This document shows, piece after piece, positions 26,558 through 35,373 of a DNA stretch of 64,000 nucleotides. Each line of letters begins with the position of its first letter. The stretch's first letter is position 1. The notes under the pieces are model-generated. The model did no database searches and was not told where the DNA came from. It saw only the letters and a list, made by a program, of their open reading frames with translations. Source of the DNA: Bacillus sp. 103mf (GTDB lineage: Bacteria; Bacillota; Bacilli; Bacillales; Bacillaceae_G); contig NZ_FPAF01000011.1 of assembly GCF_900116295.1 (NCBI RefSeq), positions 62,001 to 126,000 on the forward strand, given 5' to 3'. A program made the translations under genes and the position numbers.

Positions 26558-27670
26558 ATGAAAAAGTATCTAAAAAATGCAATAAAAATATTTTCCATTT
26601 TATTGCTTATTTTCATTGTAATTGGTGCTGGTGTTTTGTTTGGTACGCCGTATGGACATAAATTACGTGTAATTGCTGCGGAAAGTATCCTAACTTCACA
26701 ACACCGTGATTTAGCAAAATTCACTTTTTTATCACAACAAGAGTTGAATGATATTTCAAATTCAATTAATAATCCAAAATGGAAAAACAGCCAATCCGAT
26801 GGGCTTCAAAAATTTACAAAACAACAATTAGAAGCAAAAAAACATATGCCGCTCCATGTAAAAATTGAAACCGTTCAAAAAAAATATGAGGATCATTATT
26901 TTGAAGGCAAACTCATGACAATTAGTAATCCTTTTAATGTAAAACTTGTAACACAGCAAGGTACACAAGGTAGTGATGTTGGTGAAAAAATTTACGTAAT
27001 GGCAAAGCGGAATCATGCACTTGCTGCGGTAAATGCAAGTGGGTTTTCAGATGAAACAGGACATGGTGGCGGTAAAGTTGGTCTAGGCATTGTGATCGAA
27101 AATGGACAAATTATTCATACACCTGAAAATGATAATACGCCAGCTATTATCACCGGTTTAACAAAATACGGACAAATGATAACAGGCGACTACTCTGCAC
27201 AACAATTGCTGAATAAAAATGTTGTTTCTGCAGCTGGTTTTATGCCCCAACTTATCGTAAATGGTGAAAAAATGCTTACGAATGACGGTGGCTGGGGATA
27301 TGGCCCGCGAAGCATTATGGCTCAAAAAACAGATGGCTCAATTATGTTCCTTATCGTAGATGGTAGACAACCTCACAGTATTGGCGCTTCTTTAAAAGAT
27401 TGTCAGGACCTTTTATATGACAGGGGTGCTGAAAATGCGATGGCTATGGATGGCGGTTCTTCTGCAACTATGTATGCCTTAGGAGATATATTAAATATCC
27501 CTTCTACTTTATCTCATAAATCTCGTTATCTTCCAAACTGTTGGGTTGTAACTACTAATAAAAATCAAAAAGTGGATGTTACAATTGACGGTCACCCAGC
27601 AGAAGCTTCGAAAATTGCAGAAGTTATCGGAACATCTGCAGTTGCTTCTCATGAAACAAAGAGCAGTTAA
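26558..27670 (+). CDS. Membrane-anchored phosphodiester glycosidase-like protein (NAGPA/DUF2233)
   Basis: A 370-residue protein with an N-terminal membrane helix (about residues 8-30) and an extracytoplasmic NAGPA domain. The family signature is near the end: ENAMAMDGGSSATMYALG. Upstream of it is GWGYGPRSIMAQKTDGSIMF and VDGRQPHSIGASLKDCQDLL, also typical. Members split GlcNAc-1-phosphodiesters or act in wall or exopolysaccharide turnover; B. subtilis relatives act on wall teichoic acid. The exact substrate is inferred. GAGGAG precedes the ATG by 9 bases. Monocistronic, ending in a strong terminator that overlaps its stop codon. Confidence 0.88.
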   Translation: MKKYLKNAIKIFSILLLIFIVIGAGVLFGTPYGHKLRVIAAESILTSQHRDLAKFTFLSQQELNDISNSINNPKWKNSQSDGLQKFTKQQLEAKKHMPLHVKIETVQKKYEDHYFEGKLMTISNPFNVKLVTQQGTQGSDVGEKIYVMAKRNHALAAVNASGFSDETGHGGGKVGLGIVIENGQIIHTPENDNTPAIITGLTKYGQMITGDYSAQQLLNKNVVSAAGFMPQLIVNGEKMLTNDGGWGYGPRSIMAQKTDGSIMFLIVDGRQPHSIGASLKDCQDLLYDRGAENAMAMDGGSSATMYALGDILNIPSTLSHKSRYLPNCWVVTTNKNQKVDVTIDGHPAEASKIAEVIGTSAVASHETKSS

Positions 27671-27699
27671 GTATCCTACAGATACTTAACTGCTCTTTT
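27661..27699. terminator. Bidirectional intrinsic terminator
   Basis: GAGCAGTTAAGTATC (27661-27675), loop CTACA and its exact complement (27681-27695), then TTTT. The stop codon of the NAGPA-like gene lies in the stem, and the convergent SatP gene ends 25 bp further on. Confidence 0.85.
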
Positions 27700-27723
27700 C
27701 TGTTTCATTTATGCTGTTATTTT

Positions 27724-28341
27724 TTATTTTTTGAAGATACCGAATGGCTTACCAACCGGTAATACAACTTTTCCGAAATGTATGTTTAATACGGCTGCTG
27801 CTGATCCGTAGAATGAAAGCAGTGAAATAAGCAGTTCAGAAATTGCTGCTAATTTATGCATTGCATGTGGCATAACACCTAAAGTACTAAATGAAAGGCC
27901 TATAAATAAGAAATCAATAAGTACAAAAATCGTAAATAATACTTTATGTGTTTCCATTGCGCCAATTGTCATAAACAAGCTAAAAATTAAGTAACCAACA
28001 AATGCTACTCCAAGTTGTTTTGGATCCACAGTTGCTGCTAATTTCTCACCAAATACGCCAAGTTGAATTAGCCATGAAGTACCAACACCAAACCAAAATA
28101 ATGCAAATCCACCAAACGCTGTTGTACCGAATGTATTATTGTGCTTTGCATCGTTAATGCAAGCAAATAATTGAGCAAAACCTCCTAAAAAGATCGCCCA
28201 TGGCAATACAAATGAAACACCACTTGTTAAGCCAAGTTTTTGTGAGGACGCAACAAGTGTAACCATTGCAAGTCCAAATAAGCCTAGTGCAGACGGATCT
28301 GCTGTTGTCATTTTCACATGATGTGTAGTTTGCTTTTCCAT
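27724..28341 (-). CDS. Acetate/succinate uptake transporter of the GPR1/FUN34/YaaH family
   Basis: A six-TM membrane protein of about 205 residues. The family signature ADPSALGLFGLAMVTLVASS near the N terminus, with the NPAPLG-like motif read here as DPSALG, is clear. E. coli SatP and yeast Ady2 are relatives that carry acetate and succinate with protons. ATG 28341 is preferred because AGGAGGG lies 5 bases upstream; the frame continues to 28377 without a site. Single gene. Confidence 0.9.
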   Translation of the reverse strand: MEKQTTHHVKMTTADPSALGLFGLAMVTLVASSQKLGLTSGVSFVLPWAIFLGGFAQLFACINDAKHNNTFGTTAFGGFALFWFGVGTSWLIQLGVFGEKLAATVDPKQLGVAFVGYLIFSLFMTIGAMETHKVLFTIFVLIDFLFIGLSFSTLGVMPHAMHKLAAISELLISLLSFYGSAAAVLNIHFGKVVLPVGKPFGIFKK

Positions 28342-28426
28342 AATACCCTCCTGATTTAAACACATACTTGAATACAATACTGAAATCAGAGGGTACTGTC
28401 AATCTTTTTTATTACATTCACACAAA

Positions 28427-28828
28427 TTACATATTTTCAAACAAACAATATACATATTCCCCCACTTCTAACGGTTTAATATTTATATTTAGTACATCCT
28501 TTATCGGTACCCATATCGGAATATATTCACCACGCTCCCTATCATTTTGTATATATTCCTCACCTTTTCCACTACCAAACGTACCACCTGCAATTGTCGC
28601 TTCATAAAAGTATTGTGTCCCATTGTAGTTCACCTTCTTTGCAAGCCGCTTAATATGTATATGTATCCCAAGTTCTTCATATACTTCTCTAACTGTTGCT
28701 TCTTCTGAAGTTTCTCCTTCCTCAATTCCACCGCCTGGAAAAACATAGTAAACCTCTTTATCCCGAATCCGTTTTATAAGAGCTAGTTTTCCTTCTTTTA
28801 CAATAATTGCTGCGCCTCGATTTCTCAT
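28427..28828 (-). CDS. NUDIX hydrolase
   Basis: A 133-residue NUDIX enzyme with a complete box, GGGIEEGETSEEATVREVYE then ELGI (about residues 32-55). The N terminus RNRGAAIIVKEGKLALIKR is typical of MutT/ADP-ribose-type members. The substrate is not predictable. GAGGAG is 9 bases before the ATG. It has no close similarity by eye to the NUDIX protein at 3918-4352 beyond the box. Confidence 0.9.
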   Translation of the reverse strand: MRNRGAAIIVKEGKLALIKRIRDKEVYYVFPGGGIEEGETSEEATVREVYEELGIHIHIKRLAKKVNYNGTQYFYEATIAGGTFGSGKGEEYIQNDRERGEYIPIWVPIKDVLNINIKPLEVGEYVYCLFENM

Positions 28829-28895
28829 TTTTATAACATCTCCTCATAATATTATTTTTTGTCTATTTCTGCCTCTTTCAGCAACTTCATTCATT

Positions 28896-28925
28896 GATAA
28901 AGTAAAACTTCCATCAGCGGGTTCT
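28896..28925 (-). repeat. Short repeat fragment (AAAGTAAAACTTCCATCAG)
   Basis: The string AAAGTAAAACTTCCATCAGC is the end of family C copy 2 (24580-24599) with one base changed. Related pieces are at 38944-38966 and 60023-60037. It is the only recognisable content of the interval between the NUDIX and ferritin-like genes besides the terminator. Confidence 0.4.
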
Positions 28926-28980
28926 CTCTTCTCTCTCAATCTTAATATAGGGGTTTTACTGCCCTCGAATAGTAGAGATA

Positions 28981-29010
28981 AAAAAACTAGACAACATCGT
29001 CTAGTTTTAA
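28981..29010 (-). terminator. Intrinsic terminator of the ferritin-like gene
   Basis: AAAACTAGAC (28983-28992) and GTCTAGTTTT (28999-29008) form the stem, and on the minus strand a further TT run follows. The stop codon of the gene overlaps the stem. Confidence 0.8.
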
Positions 29011-29462
29011 GATAAAGAAGATCGTAAAAAACCAAAGCGTATGGCATGCTCTATTTCATCTGTCATCGCTCGAAAAAAAACATCTCGAACTGCTAAGTTT
29101 TGCGTTAGTAAATACGCATTCCGATAGTCTTCATACGCTTCTAGTTCATCTTCATACGCACGTTCTAATCCTTCTTTATAAGAAGAATATTGCGTTTGCA
29201 TCACTTGATACGTCGGCTGTTTCCCCGTTAATGTTGTAAACAATTGTATAAATTGCTGTAAATGTACTTTTTCGTCTTCTAATGCATGTGCAATATCTTT
29301 TTTATGTTTCGCATTTGGCGCTTCTTTTACAAGCCGACTATAAAAATTAATTGCAGCAGCTTCACCTTTAATGGCTTCTAAAATCGCTTGTGATACTTGT
29401 TTATAAGTTCCTTCATATACTCGATATAATTGATTATACGAGTTAGGATTTACATAGTACAT
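29007..29462 (-). CDS. Ferritin-like (four-helix, rubrerythrin-related) domain protein
   Basis: A 151-residue all-helical protein. Glutamates and histidines suited to a di-iron site are visible in AIKGEAAAINFY, ALEDEKVHLQQF (ExxH), DELEAYEDYR and MTDEIEHAIRFG (ExxH), which is the two ExxH pattern of ferritin-like proteins. Related proteins in Bacillus are YhjR-type and spore-coat CotJC-type. The role (oxidative stress or sporulation) is not established. GAGGGGGAG precedes the ATG. Confidence 0.8.
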   Translation of the reverse strand: MYYVNPNSYNQLYRVYEGTYKQVSQAILEAIKGEAAAINFYSRLVKEAPNAKHKKDIAHALEDEKVHLQQFIQLFTTLTGKQPTYQVMQTQYSSYKEGLERAYEDELEAYEDYRNAYLLTQNLAVRDVFFRAMTDEIEHAIRFGFLRSSLS

Positions 29463-29591
29463 GTCTACTCCCCCTCAAAACAATGCATTACTTTATTATA
29501 TGTAGGGGCAATTATTTCGTTCAGTTTCGTTTCGCTTAAACAAAAGAATGCCTTATACTAATACATGTATAGGAAAAGGAGAGATAATCAT

Positions 29592-30344
29592 ATGCGTTAT
29601 GTAATAGTAACAGGAACTTCTCGCGGTTTAGGTGAGGCAATTGCCACGCAATTATTAGAACAAGAGACGAAACTCATTTCTATATCACGTAAACCAAATG
29701 AACAACTCATTGAAAAAGCAAAATACCTTACTATTCCGTTTGATTTTTATTCGTTTGATCTACAGGAGATTCATCAAATTGAATCATTCATGGAAAAGAT
29801 TTTTTCAAATATTGATGTAACAAACGTTTCTTCTATTCACCTTATTAATAATGCTGGTATGTTAGCACCCATGAAACCACTTGAGCGGTCAGAAAGTGAG
29901 CAATTAATTGCAAATGTTCATGTGAATTTAGTAGCACCTATGTTACTTTCTTCAGCGTTTATGAAACATACGAAAGGCTGGAACATAGATAAACGTATTA
30001 TTAACATTTCTTCTGGCGCTGGACAAAAACCGTACTTCGGCTGGGGAGCATACTGCACAACGAAAGCTGGTATAAATATGTTCACGAAATGTATTGCGCT
30101 AGAGGAAACTGACAAAGAATACCCAGTAAAAGTTATTTCTTTTGCACCAGGTGTAGTAGATACAAACATGCAGGCAGAAATTAGACAAACACCAAAAGAA
30201 GATTTTATTCAGGTTGAACGTTTCTTAACTTTGAAAGAAAATGATCATTTACTTTCACCAGATTATGTAGCAAAAGCTGTTATTGAATTATTAGAAACAA
30301 ATCATTTCGATCAAGGTGGCATTATACGTATCGATGAGCAATAG
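29592..30344 (+). CDS. yueD: SDR oxidoreductase, (S)-benzoin-forming benzil reductase type
   Basis: An NADPH-dependent short-chain dehydrogenase of 250 residues. TGTSRGLGEA binds the cofactor, NNAG is present, and the catalytic set is Ser in NISSGAG with YCTTK. The C terminus GGIIRIDEQ and overall sequence match the YueD/sepiapterin-reductase-like enzymes. A B. cereus member of this group is known to reduce benzil to (S)-benzoin; the natural substrate is unknown. ATG 29592 is chosen because AAAGGAGAG lies 9 bases upstream. Monocistronic with a strong terminator overlapping the stop. Confidence 0.88.
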   Translation: MRYVIVTGTSRGLGEAIATQLLEQETKLISISRKPNEQLIEKAKYLTIPFDFYSFDLQEIHQIESFMEKIFSNIDVTNVSSIHLINNAGMLAPMKPLERSESEQLIANVHVNLVAPMLLSSAFMKHTKGWNIDKRIINISSGAGQKPYFGWGAYCTTKAGINMFTKCIALEETDKEYPVKVISFAPGVVDTNMQAEIRQTPKEDFIQVERFLTLKENDHLLSPDYVAKAVIELLETNHFDQGGIIRIDEQ

Positions 30345-30378
30345 AAAACTCATTACTAGCGAGTTTTCTATTGCTTAG
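30337..30378. terminator. Intrinsic terminator of yueD
   Basis: AGCAATAGAAAACTC (30337-30351) pairs exactly with GAGTTTTCTATTGCT (30361-30375). The left arm includes the yueD stop codon. Confidence 0.8.
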
Positions 30379-30472
30379 ATTCTAAAAATAATGGAGTCGT
30401 ATCACTATAATCTCTTCTTTCCTAAATATATAGTGATATATTGGCGATTTAAAAGGGAAAACCTTCTTCATT

Positions 30473-31981
30473 TTATGAGTTTATAATAGTTGTAACAATT
30501 GTATTGACTTGTGTTTCAGCTTCACTAAGCTGCTTCTTTACATCCCTTAACATTTGTTCCTGCCCTGCAACATTGTCTTTTCTTTCTCTAATCATCCGTT
30601 GCATTTGCTCTCGGCTCGGTCCTCCGTATACGTTTCTCCTTGCAACAAAAGAATAAGGGGAAATCATTTCTTTCCACTCTTCTTCTGCTAGTACAACCTG
30701 TAGTTCATTTTGTAAATACACATTAATATCGGCAAGGTTTAGTTCATGTAAATCTTTTTTCTGTTCTTCTGAAAATTTTGCTATATAGCTAGCTACGTGG
30801 TGGGCACGGCGAAATGGAACATCATACTTCCGAGTTAATGAATCAGCTAATTCAGTTATCGTAATTGCATACCTATTTGCACGACTTTGCAAAATTTCCT
30901 TTTCAATTTTCATTGAACGTACCACCGCATTCATTATACGAACAACTCGAATTGCTTTCTCAAACCCTTCATATAAATGAGGCTGTAAATCATCTTCTGT
31001 ATCAACTATATCTCCAAATGGAGTATTATGAATCATTTGAAAAACCGTAAATGCTTCTCCCCAAATGCTACTCGCAAGAGATCTTGCATGTTCAATGGAT
31101 ACTGGATTTCGTTTTTGTGGCATAATACTGCTAATTTGCACATAAGGATCTGCAACTGTAATGCCACTATATTCTTTCGTAGCTAATAATAAAAAGTCTT
31201 GAAGCCATCTACTTGTATTTGTCATCATTATCATAAGTGTGCTGCTTGTTTCTAATAAATAATCAGTGCTTGCAATCGCGTCATATGAATTTTCAATTAC
31301 TTTTGAAAAGCCAAGAAGATCCGCAACGCGCTTTCGATTAATTGAAAAACTTGTTGTAGCAAGTGCTGCCGCTCCTAAAGGAGATTGATTTACAGCACGA
31401 TACGCCCTCCATAACCGCTTCATATCACGCCCCATCATATCATAAATGGCAAGCAAATAATGTCCAAACGTTGTTGGCTGAGCTGGCTGTGTATGCGTAT
31501 ATGCTGGCATAATCGTTTCCATATGCTCTTCAGCCTGCTCTAGAATACCCTCTTGTAGTAACATAAAATGTTCGATGTATCGTAATAAATAACGTCGTAA
31601 GCTCATCCGATACATCGCCACCCCCATATCATTTCGACTTCGACCAATATGCATATTGCTAATACTATCACTGTTTGCTTCTTTTTGAATCAGATGCTCA
31701 ACTAAAAAGAAGAGATCTTCATACTCTTTACTATATACAAGCTTGTCTAATGGGATAGTTTTTACTTTTTCTACTGCCGTTACAATCATCTTAGCATCTT
31801 GTTTTTTTAACAAACCTTCTTCTTCCAACATAATGACATGTGCATGATGAATACGAAACATATCCTCCAATAAATAATTTCTCTGAAAATAGAATATGTG
31901 CTGTAATATACAATCTGCATATGTCTTACCAGGAAAGCTTACTCCTTCCCGTTGCAAAAACTCCTTGTTCCCCTCCTGCAT
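30473..31981 (-). CDS. Argininosuccinate lyase-like (fumarase/aspartase superfamily) enzyme
   Basis: A 502-residue lyase with the superfamily signature SSIMPQKRNPVSIEHARSLA (about residues 290-309) and the HIGRSRNDMGVAMYRMSLR segment typical of ArgH. THTQPAQPTTFGHYL carries the conserved HTQ. It is about 40 residues longer than usual ArgH and no argG, argF or other arginine gene is near, so it may be a paralogue acting on a different C4-dicarboxylate conjugate. GAGGGGAG precedes the ATG. Family call is firm; the reaction is not. Confidence 0.8.
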   Translation of the reverse strand: MQEGNKEFLQREGVSFPGKTYADCILQHIFYFQRNYLLEDMFRIHHAHVIMLEEEGLLKKQDAKMIVTAVEKVKTIPLDKLVYSKEYEDLFFLVEHLIQKEANSDSISNMHIGRSRNDMGVAMYRMSLRRYLLRYIEHFMLLQEGILEQAEEHMETIMPAYTHTQPAQPTTFGHYLLAIYDMMGRDMKRLWRAYRAVNQSPLGAAALATTSFSINRKRVADLLGFSKVIENSYDAIASTDYLLETSSTLMIMMTNTSRWLQDFLLLATKEYSGITVADPYVQISSIMPQKRNPVSIEHARSLASSIWGEAFTVFQMIHNTPFGDIVDTEDDLQPHLYEGFEKAIRVVRIMNAVVRSMKIEKEILQSRANRYAITITELADSLTRKYDVPFRRAHHVASYIAKFSEEQKKDLHELNLADINVYLQNELQVVLAEEEWKEMISPYSFVARRNVYGGPSREQMQRMIRERKDNVAGQEQMLRDVKKQLSEAETQVNTIVTTIINS

Positions 31982-32054
31982 TTCAAATAGCTCCCCTCGT
32001 CTATTGATTATTAATCATCATACCCAACTACTTAAAATAATGTGTTTATCCAAA

Positions 32055-32084
32055 GAAAAAAACCGATGCATACACATCGGTTTT
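32055..32084 (-). terminator. Intrinsic terminator of the serine hydrolase gene
   Basis: AAAACCGATG (32059-32068) pairs with CATCGGTTTT (32075-32084); the minus strand continues with a T-run. It overlaps the stop codon. Confidence 0.8.
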
Positions 32085-33192
32085 ACTTAATAATAGTTGC
32101 TTTATATTTATCACTTTGTAACATTTGAAAATGCAAATTAAGTAAATGTTTACGTAATTCAGCACTGTCGTCTTCATTTACACCATTTGCCAAAAAGACA
32201 ATTTCTGTGCAGTTCCCCTGTTTGTCTGTTGCATATACAGCTTTAGATAAAGACCATGGTGTATAGCCATTTTTTTGACCGGCATGTCGAAAAACTTGGC
32301 GATACTTTTTCCCTTGCATATCTGATTCTACAAGTTGTGCCCATTCTTTCTCTTCTTCTTTTGTAAGATCCCTCTTATGATTTGCTTTCTCTAATAAAAT
32401 CATATAATCATTCGCAGAAGCGGCCGGAAACCTTTCAGACCATATTTTTTCATATTTTTCTCCTAAGAAAAGCGGAATTTCATTTTGCAACTGCGAACCT
32501 TTTTTCTTTAAACGCTCATGCATTAATATCGCGCATTTACGATATTCTTCTTGCGACATGTTTTTCAACTTATGTTCTAGTTGCTGTTTTGGAACATGTA
32601 ATTCCTTGTGTAAATATCCCGGAATATACAAAGACGCAACGATCGGAAATAATGGCTGATGTGACGGTAATGCCAGTTTATTTATGTTTGCATTAATATT
32701 GTCGATACCAAGACGCTCCATTAAATACTCTGTATTTGCATTTGAGCTAAATTTCATCATTCCTTTTGCGATTTCTTCTAATGTAACTGCATTTTCTTCT
32801 ATGAGTCCTTTTTTCATTAAAACTTTTTGCCATCTTTCATGAGCACCGCCATCTGTATTTGGAATATAATAACGATTAACTTCTTCCAATGATACAAGCT
32901 GATTTGGATCAATTTTTCCTTCTCCTACTTGTTTTGTAAATTCTAATGCTACAATAAGCTTCATTGTACTCGCTACAGGTAATACAACATTAGGATTTAC
33001 AGAATAAACCAATTTATCATTTCGTTTTACTAACAATGCGCTGTTTTTTTGCTCTTTATTTTCTTCTACAAATGATGCAACATACTGCGCATCATCATAA
33101 TTTGAACTCCATACTTTTTTCACTAAAAAATTACCTGAGATAATAAATGCGAATAAACCAATTATCCCCACACATAATCCAATTGTTCTCAA
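32083..33192 (-). CDS. Membrane-anchored class A beta-lactamase-like serine hydrolase
   Basis: A 369-residue protein with an N-terminal membrane helix (IGLCVGIIGLFAFIISGNFL) and a serine beta-lactamase/penicillin-recognising fold. Nucleophile motif STMK in VLPVASTMKLIVALEFTK, second motif SSN in MKFSSNANTEYLMERLG, and a KNG triad at RHAGQKNGYTPWS where KTG is usual. Family members are often annotated as beta-lactamases, but anchored forms like this may be wall peptidases or esterases. TTG 33192 is the start, with GGAGAGG upstream. Confidence 0.8.
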   Translation of the reverse strand: MRTIGLCVGIIGLFAFIISGNFLVKKVWSSNYDDAQYVASFVEENKEQKNSALLVKRNDKLVYSVNPNVVLPVASTMKLIVALEFTKQVGEGKIDPNQLVSLEEVNRYYIPNTDGGAHERWQKVLMKKGLIEENAVTLEEIAKGMMKFSSNANTEYLMERLGIDNINANINKLALPSHQPLFPIVASLYIPGYLHKELHVPKQQLEHKLKNMSQEEYRKCAILMHERLKKKGSQLQNEIPLFLGEKYEKIWSERFPAASANDYMILLEKANHKRDLTKEEEKEWAQLVESDMQGKKYRQVFRHAGQKNGYTPWSLSKAVYATDKQGNCTEIVFLANGVNEDDSAELRKHLLNLHFQMLQSDKYKATIIK

Positions 33193-33250
33193 ATGGAATT
33201 CCTCTCCTAAATTTTCTCTTTTAATCTATTATATAAAATTCATATTCAAA

Positions 33251-33288
33251 ACAATAGAGGCGATCTTTTTACAGATCGCCTCTATTGT
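33251..33288 (-). terminator. Intrinsic terminator of the nucleoside hydrolase gene
   Basis: ACAATAGAGGCGATCT (33251-33266) pairs exactly with its complement (33273-33288), followed on the minus strand by TTTTG. Confidence 0.85.
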
Positions 33289-33310
33289 AACTTGTAAACT
33301 TGCATATTGT

Positions 33311-34243
33311 CTATGTCATAATTCGAATGAAATCTCCAAGAAATTGTTTGTAGTGTAATTTCCAGCCAATTCTTACCCAATTTTTCATCGCCTCTGCACT
33401 TGGCTGCGGTCTAAAATCAGCAATACTTTCTCCTTTTGCAAGACCATCTACGTCAACTTGAACACGACGATATACATATTCCATCAAAGAAGGATTTACA
33501 GCAGCCATCATTGTTAAAACATCGTGAATCGGACTTCCCCCTATTTTTGGATTTAATTTTTTATAGGCTACGTAATAATAATTAAAAATTGGTTCAATCA
33601 ATTCACTAAAATTTGTTTTTGTCTTCTTTGCAATAGATGTAACAGTATGAGGAGTAATGATCGCTTCATTTGTTACATTTAGCGGGATTAACGTAACATG
33701 TTTAGCATATTGCATGACTAAATTTGAAGCAATCGCATCTCCGTGAAAATTTGCTTCTGCAACAGGAGTAACATTACCTGGAACAAGAAATCCCCCGCCC
33801 ATTATGTAGTACTCTTCTACACTTTTCATCAATTCTTTCTCTAAAATAAAAGCCGTTGCTAAACTTGTTGAACGACCTGTATCAACGATAATCAGCTCTC
33901 CTTTATACCTTTTAATAACCTCAAATATTTCACAAAATGGTTTCACATTTGCCTTAATTGTTTCAGGTGGACGAATAGGACCTAATCCTTCTTGTCCATG
34001 TATTTCTGGATAATATGTTATAAATTCTCCTGATAAAGGAATCTTTGCCCCATTAATAATGGGAATATCTTCTCTTCCAGCTATTTGCAATAAATATGCT
34101 GCATTATTCGTCGCTTGTTCTTGTGTAACGTTTCCATATCCTGTTACAATGCCAACAATATCAATATCAGGATGTAATAAACCGTATATAATTGCCAATG
34201 AATCATCAATACCTGGATCTCCAAGAAACAGTACTTTTTTCAA
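33311..34243 (-). CDS. Inosine-uridine-preferring nucleoside hydrolase family protein
   Basis: A 310-residue enzyme that cleaves the N-glycosidic bond of ribonucleosides for salvage. The calcium/ribose site GDPGIDDSLAI at the N terminus retains the general-base Asp and the DD pair, and the C-terminal SPIHDVLTMMA supplies the His-Asp pair. The usual first Asp of DTDPG is Leu-Gly here, which occurs in some members. TTG 34243 is preferred since GGAG lies 9 bases upstream and gives the normal MKKVLFLGDPG start; ATG 34258 lacks a site. No transporter gene is adjacent. Confidence 0.88.
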   Translation of the reverse strand: MKKVLFLGDPGIDDSLAIIYGLLHPDIDIVGIVTGYGNVTQEQATNNAAYLLQIAGREDIPIINGAKIPLSGEFITYYPEIHGQEGLGPIRPPETIKANVKPFCEIFEVIKRYKGELIIVDTGRSTSLATAFILEKELMKSVEEYYIMGGGFLVPGNVTPVAEANFHGDAIASNLVMQYAKHVTLIPLNVTNEAIITPHTVTSIAKKTKTNFSELIEPIFNYYYVAYKKLNPKIGGSPIHDVLTMMAAVNPSLMEYVYRRVQVDVDGLAKGESIADFRPQPSAEAMKNWVRIGWKLHYKQFLGDFIRIMT

Positions 34244-34366
34244 GGCATTCAACTCCATCCTATCAATTGCTATTACTATATGAATAAAAAAAGTGTACAG
34301 AAGTAAAATATAGGCGTTTTTTATCTCATATGAAAAAAATTATAAACAAATTATGAATAAACTTAG

Positions 34367-34654
34367 CTAAGACCTTTGAAAAAGTTTCAATTGTTTCATA
34401 TAATCAATAGCCTTAGTTTTATTCTTTTGCTGAGAAACATATTCTGCTTCGTTTGTAACTCTATAATAGTTATTAAATCTTTCCTCTGAGAAAATGCCCT
34501 CAGAAATCGCTTTTTTAACTGCACAGCCAGGCTCGGTTGTATGAGTGCAGTTAGAAAACTTACACTTCATGGATAATTCTACTATATCTTCAAATCCATT
34601 ATCTAAGTTTTCTACAGAATTTATTATTTCAGATACCTTTTTATTAAATTTCAT
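34367..34654 (-). CDS. Stand-alone C-terminal zinc domain of an RsgA-type GTPase
   Basis: A 95-residue protein. From about residue 18 to the end (GFEDIVELSMKCKFSNCTHT, EPGCAVKKAISEG, NKTKAIDYMKQLK) it matches the C-terminal zinc-finger/helical domain of RsgA (YloQ), with the Cys-Cys-His-Cys set in KCKFSNCTHTTEPGC. The OB-fold and GTPase domains are absent, and the first 17 residues are not RsgA-like. There is a good AGAGGAG site 7 bases before the ATG. It could be a decayed second rsgA or a retained ribosome-binding mini-protein. No GTPase remnant is visible upstream, where 34655-34860 is AT-rich and empty. Confidence 0.75.
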   Translation of the reverse strand: MKFNKKVSEIINSVENLDNGFEDIVELSMKCKFSNCTHTTEPGCAVKKAISEGIFSEERFNNYYRVTNEAEYVSQQKNKTKAIDYMKQLKLFQRS

Positions 34655-34860
34655 TTTCCAACTCCTCTTACCTGTATCTTATAAATTTTCTGAATCATCA
34701 ATTTATTTCATCATATATAATAATAAAATATCAATTTTCAATATTTATCTTTAACAGATCCATTCAATGAAGGCACCCGTTAGTTAAAAAGGCTTTGTCT
34801 ATCGATCTCAATACGTTCCTTTAATATTTTATACATTATAGACCACTTTTTTAACTCTGA

Positions 34861-35068
34861 ATATACACATAAATAAAAATTAAAAAATCGACATAAAAAC
34901 CTCTTTCTTTTTAAGCGGGCGAGAGCATCTGGCCATACATAGAAGCGGTCAGGGCCTTTTTCTACCACATGCCAGGTTTAAAACAAAAGGAAAAAGCAAG
35001 TAGCGGTCATGTTGTATTCTACATAACAGCGACTTATATGTTAAAAAACAGAAATCGATATATGTATA
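34861..35068 (+). repeat. Dispersed intergenic repeat family A, copy 4
   Basis: ATTAAAAAATCGACATAAAA, CGGGCGAGAGCATCTGGCCA, CATAGAAGCGGTCAGGGCCT, then AGTAGCGGTCATGTTGTATT, CTACATAACAGCGACTTATA and a terminal GATATATGTATAG. It is a full-length short form and close to the family consensus. Confidence 0.8.
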
Positions 35069-35140
35069 GTAAATAACGTAAAAAAGAGGTTCATCACCGT
35101 AACATGGGGTTGATTTTTTAAAAGTGAATCATTTTCAATA

Positions 35141-35245
35141 CACGGAACGGAGAGTGGCGACTCCTGCGGGAATAGCGAGGAAAGTGAGACCCCGCAGGCT
35201 TGCCGAGGAGGCTCCCTCTCGCCCGCGGAAAGCGTCCACTCGGAG
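35141..35245 (+). repeat. GC-rich Bacillaceae intergenic repeat
   Basis: AGTGGCGACTCCTGCGGGAA, GTGAGACCCCGCAGGCTTGC, GAGGAGGCTCCCTCTCGCCC, GCGGAAAGCGTCCACTCGG. The element folds on itself (CTGCGGG/CCCGCAG) and is strongly GC-rich against its AT-rich surroundings. Similar elements are scattered in Bacillus and Geobacillus genomes. It is adjacent to family A copy 4. Confidence 0.75.
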
Positions 35246-35299
35246 TAGAGTGTACATCTATCTAAATGTCACCCCCGTCTTTTGGTGATAAACCAAAAA

Positions 35300-35343
35300 A
35301 GAAGAGGAACTATGCTCTCATATTTGACATAGTATCCTCTTCT
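35300..35343 (-). terminator. Intrinsic terminator of the panF unit
   Basis: AGAAGAGGAACTATG (35300-35314) pairs with CATAGTATCCTCTTCT (35328-35343) with one bulge, followed by TTTTTTGG on the minus strand. Confidence 0.8.
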
Positions 35344-35373
35344 AATTATCATACGTTTCATGATATTCTCTTT

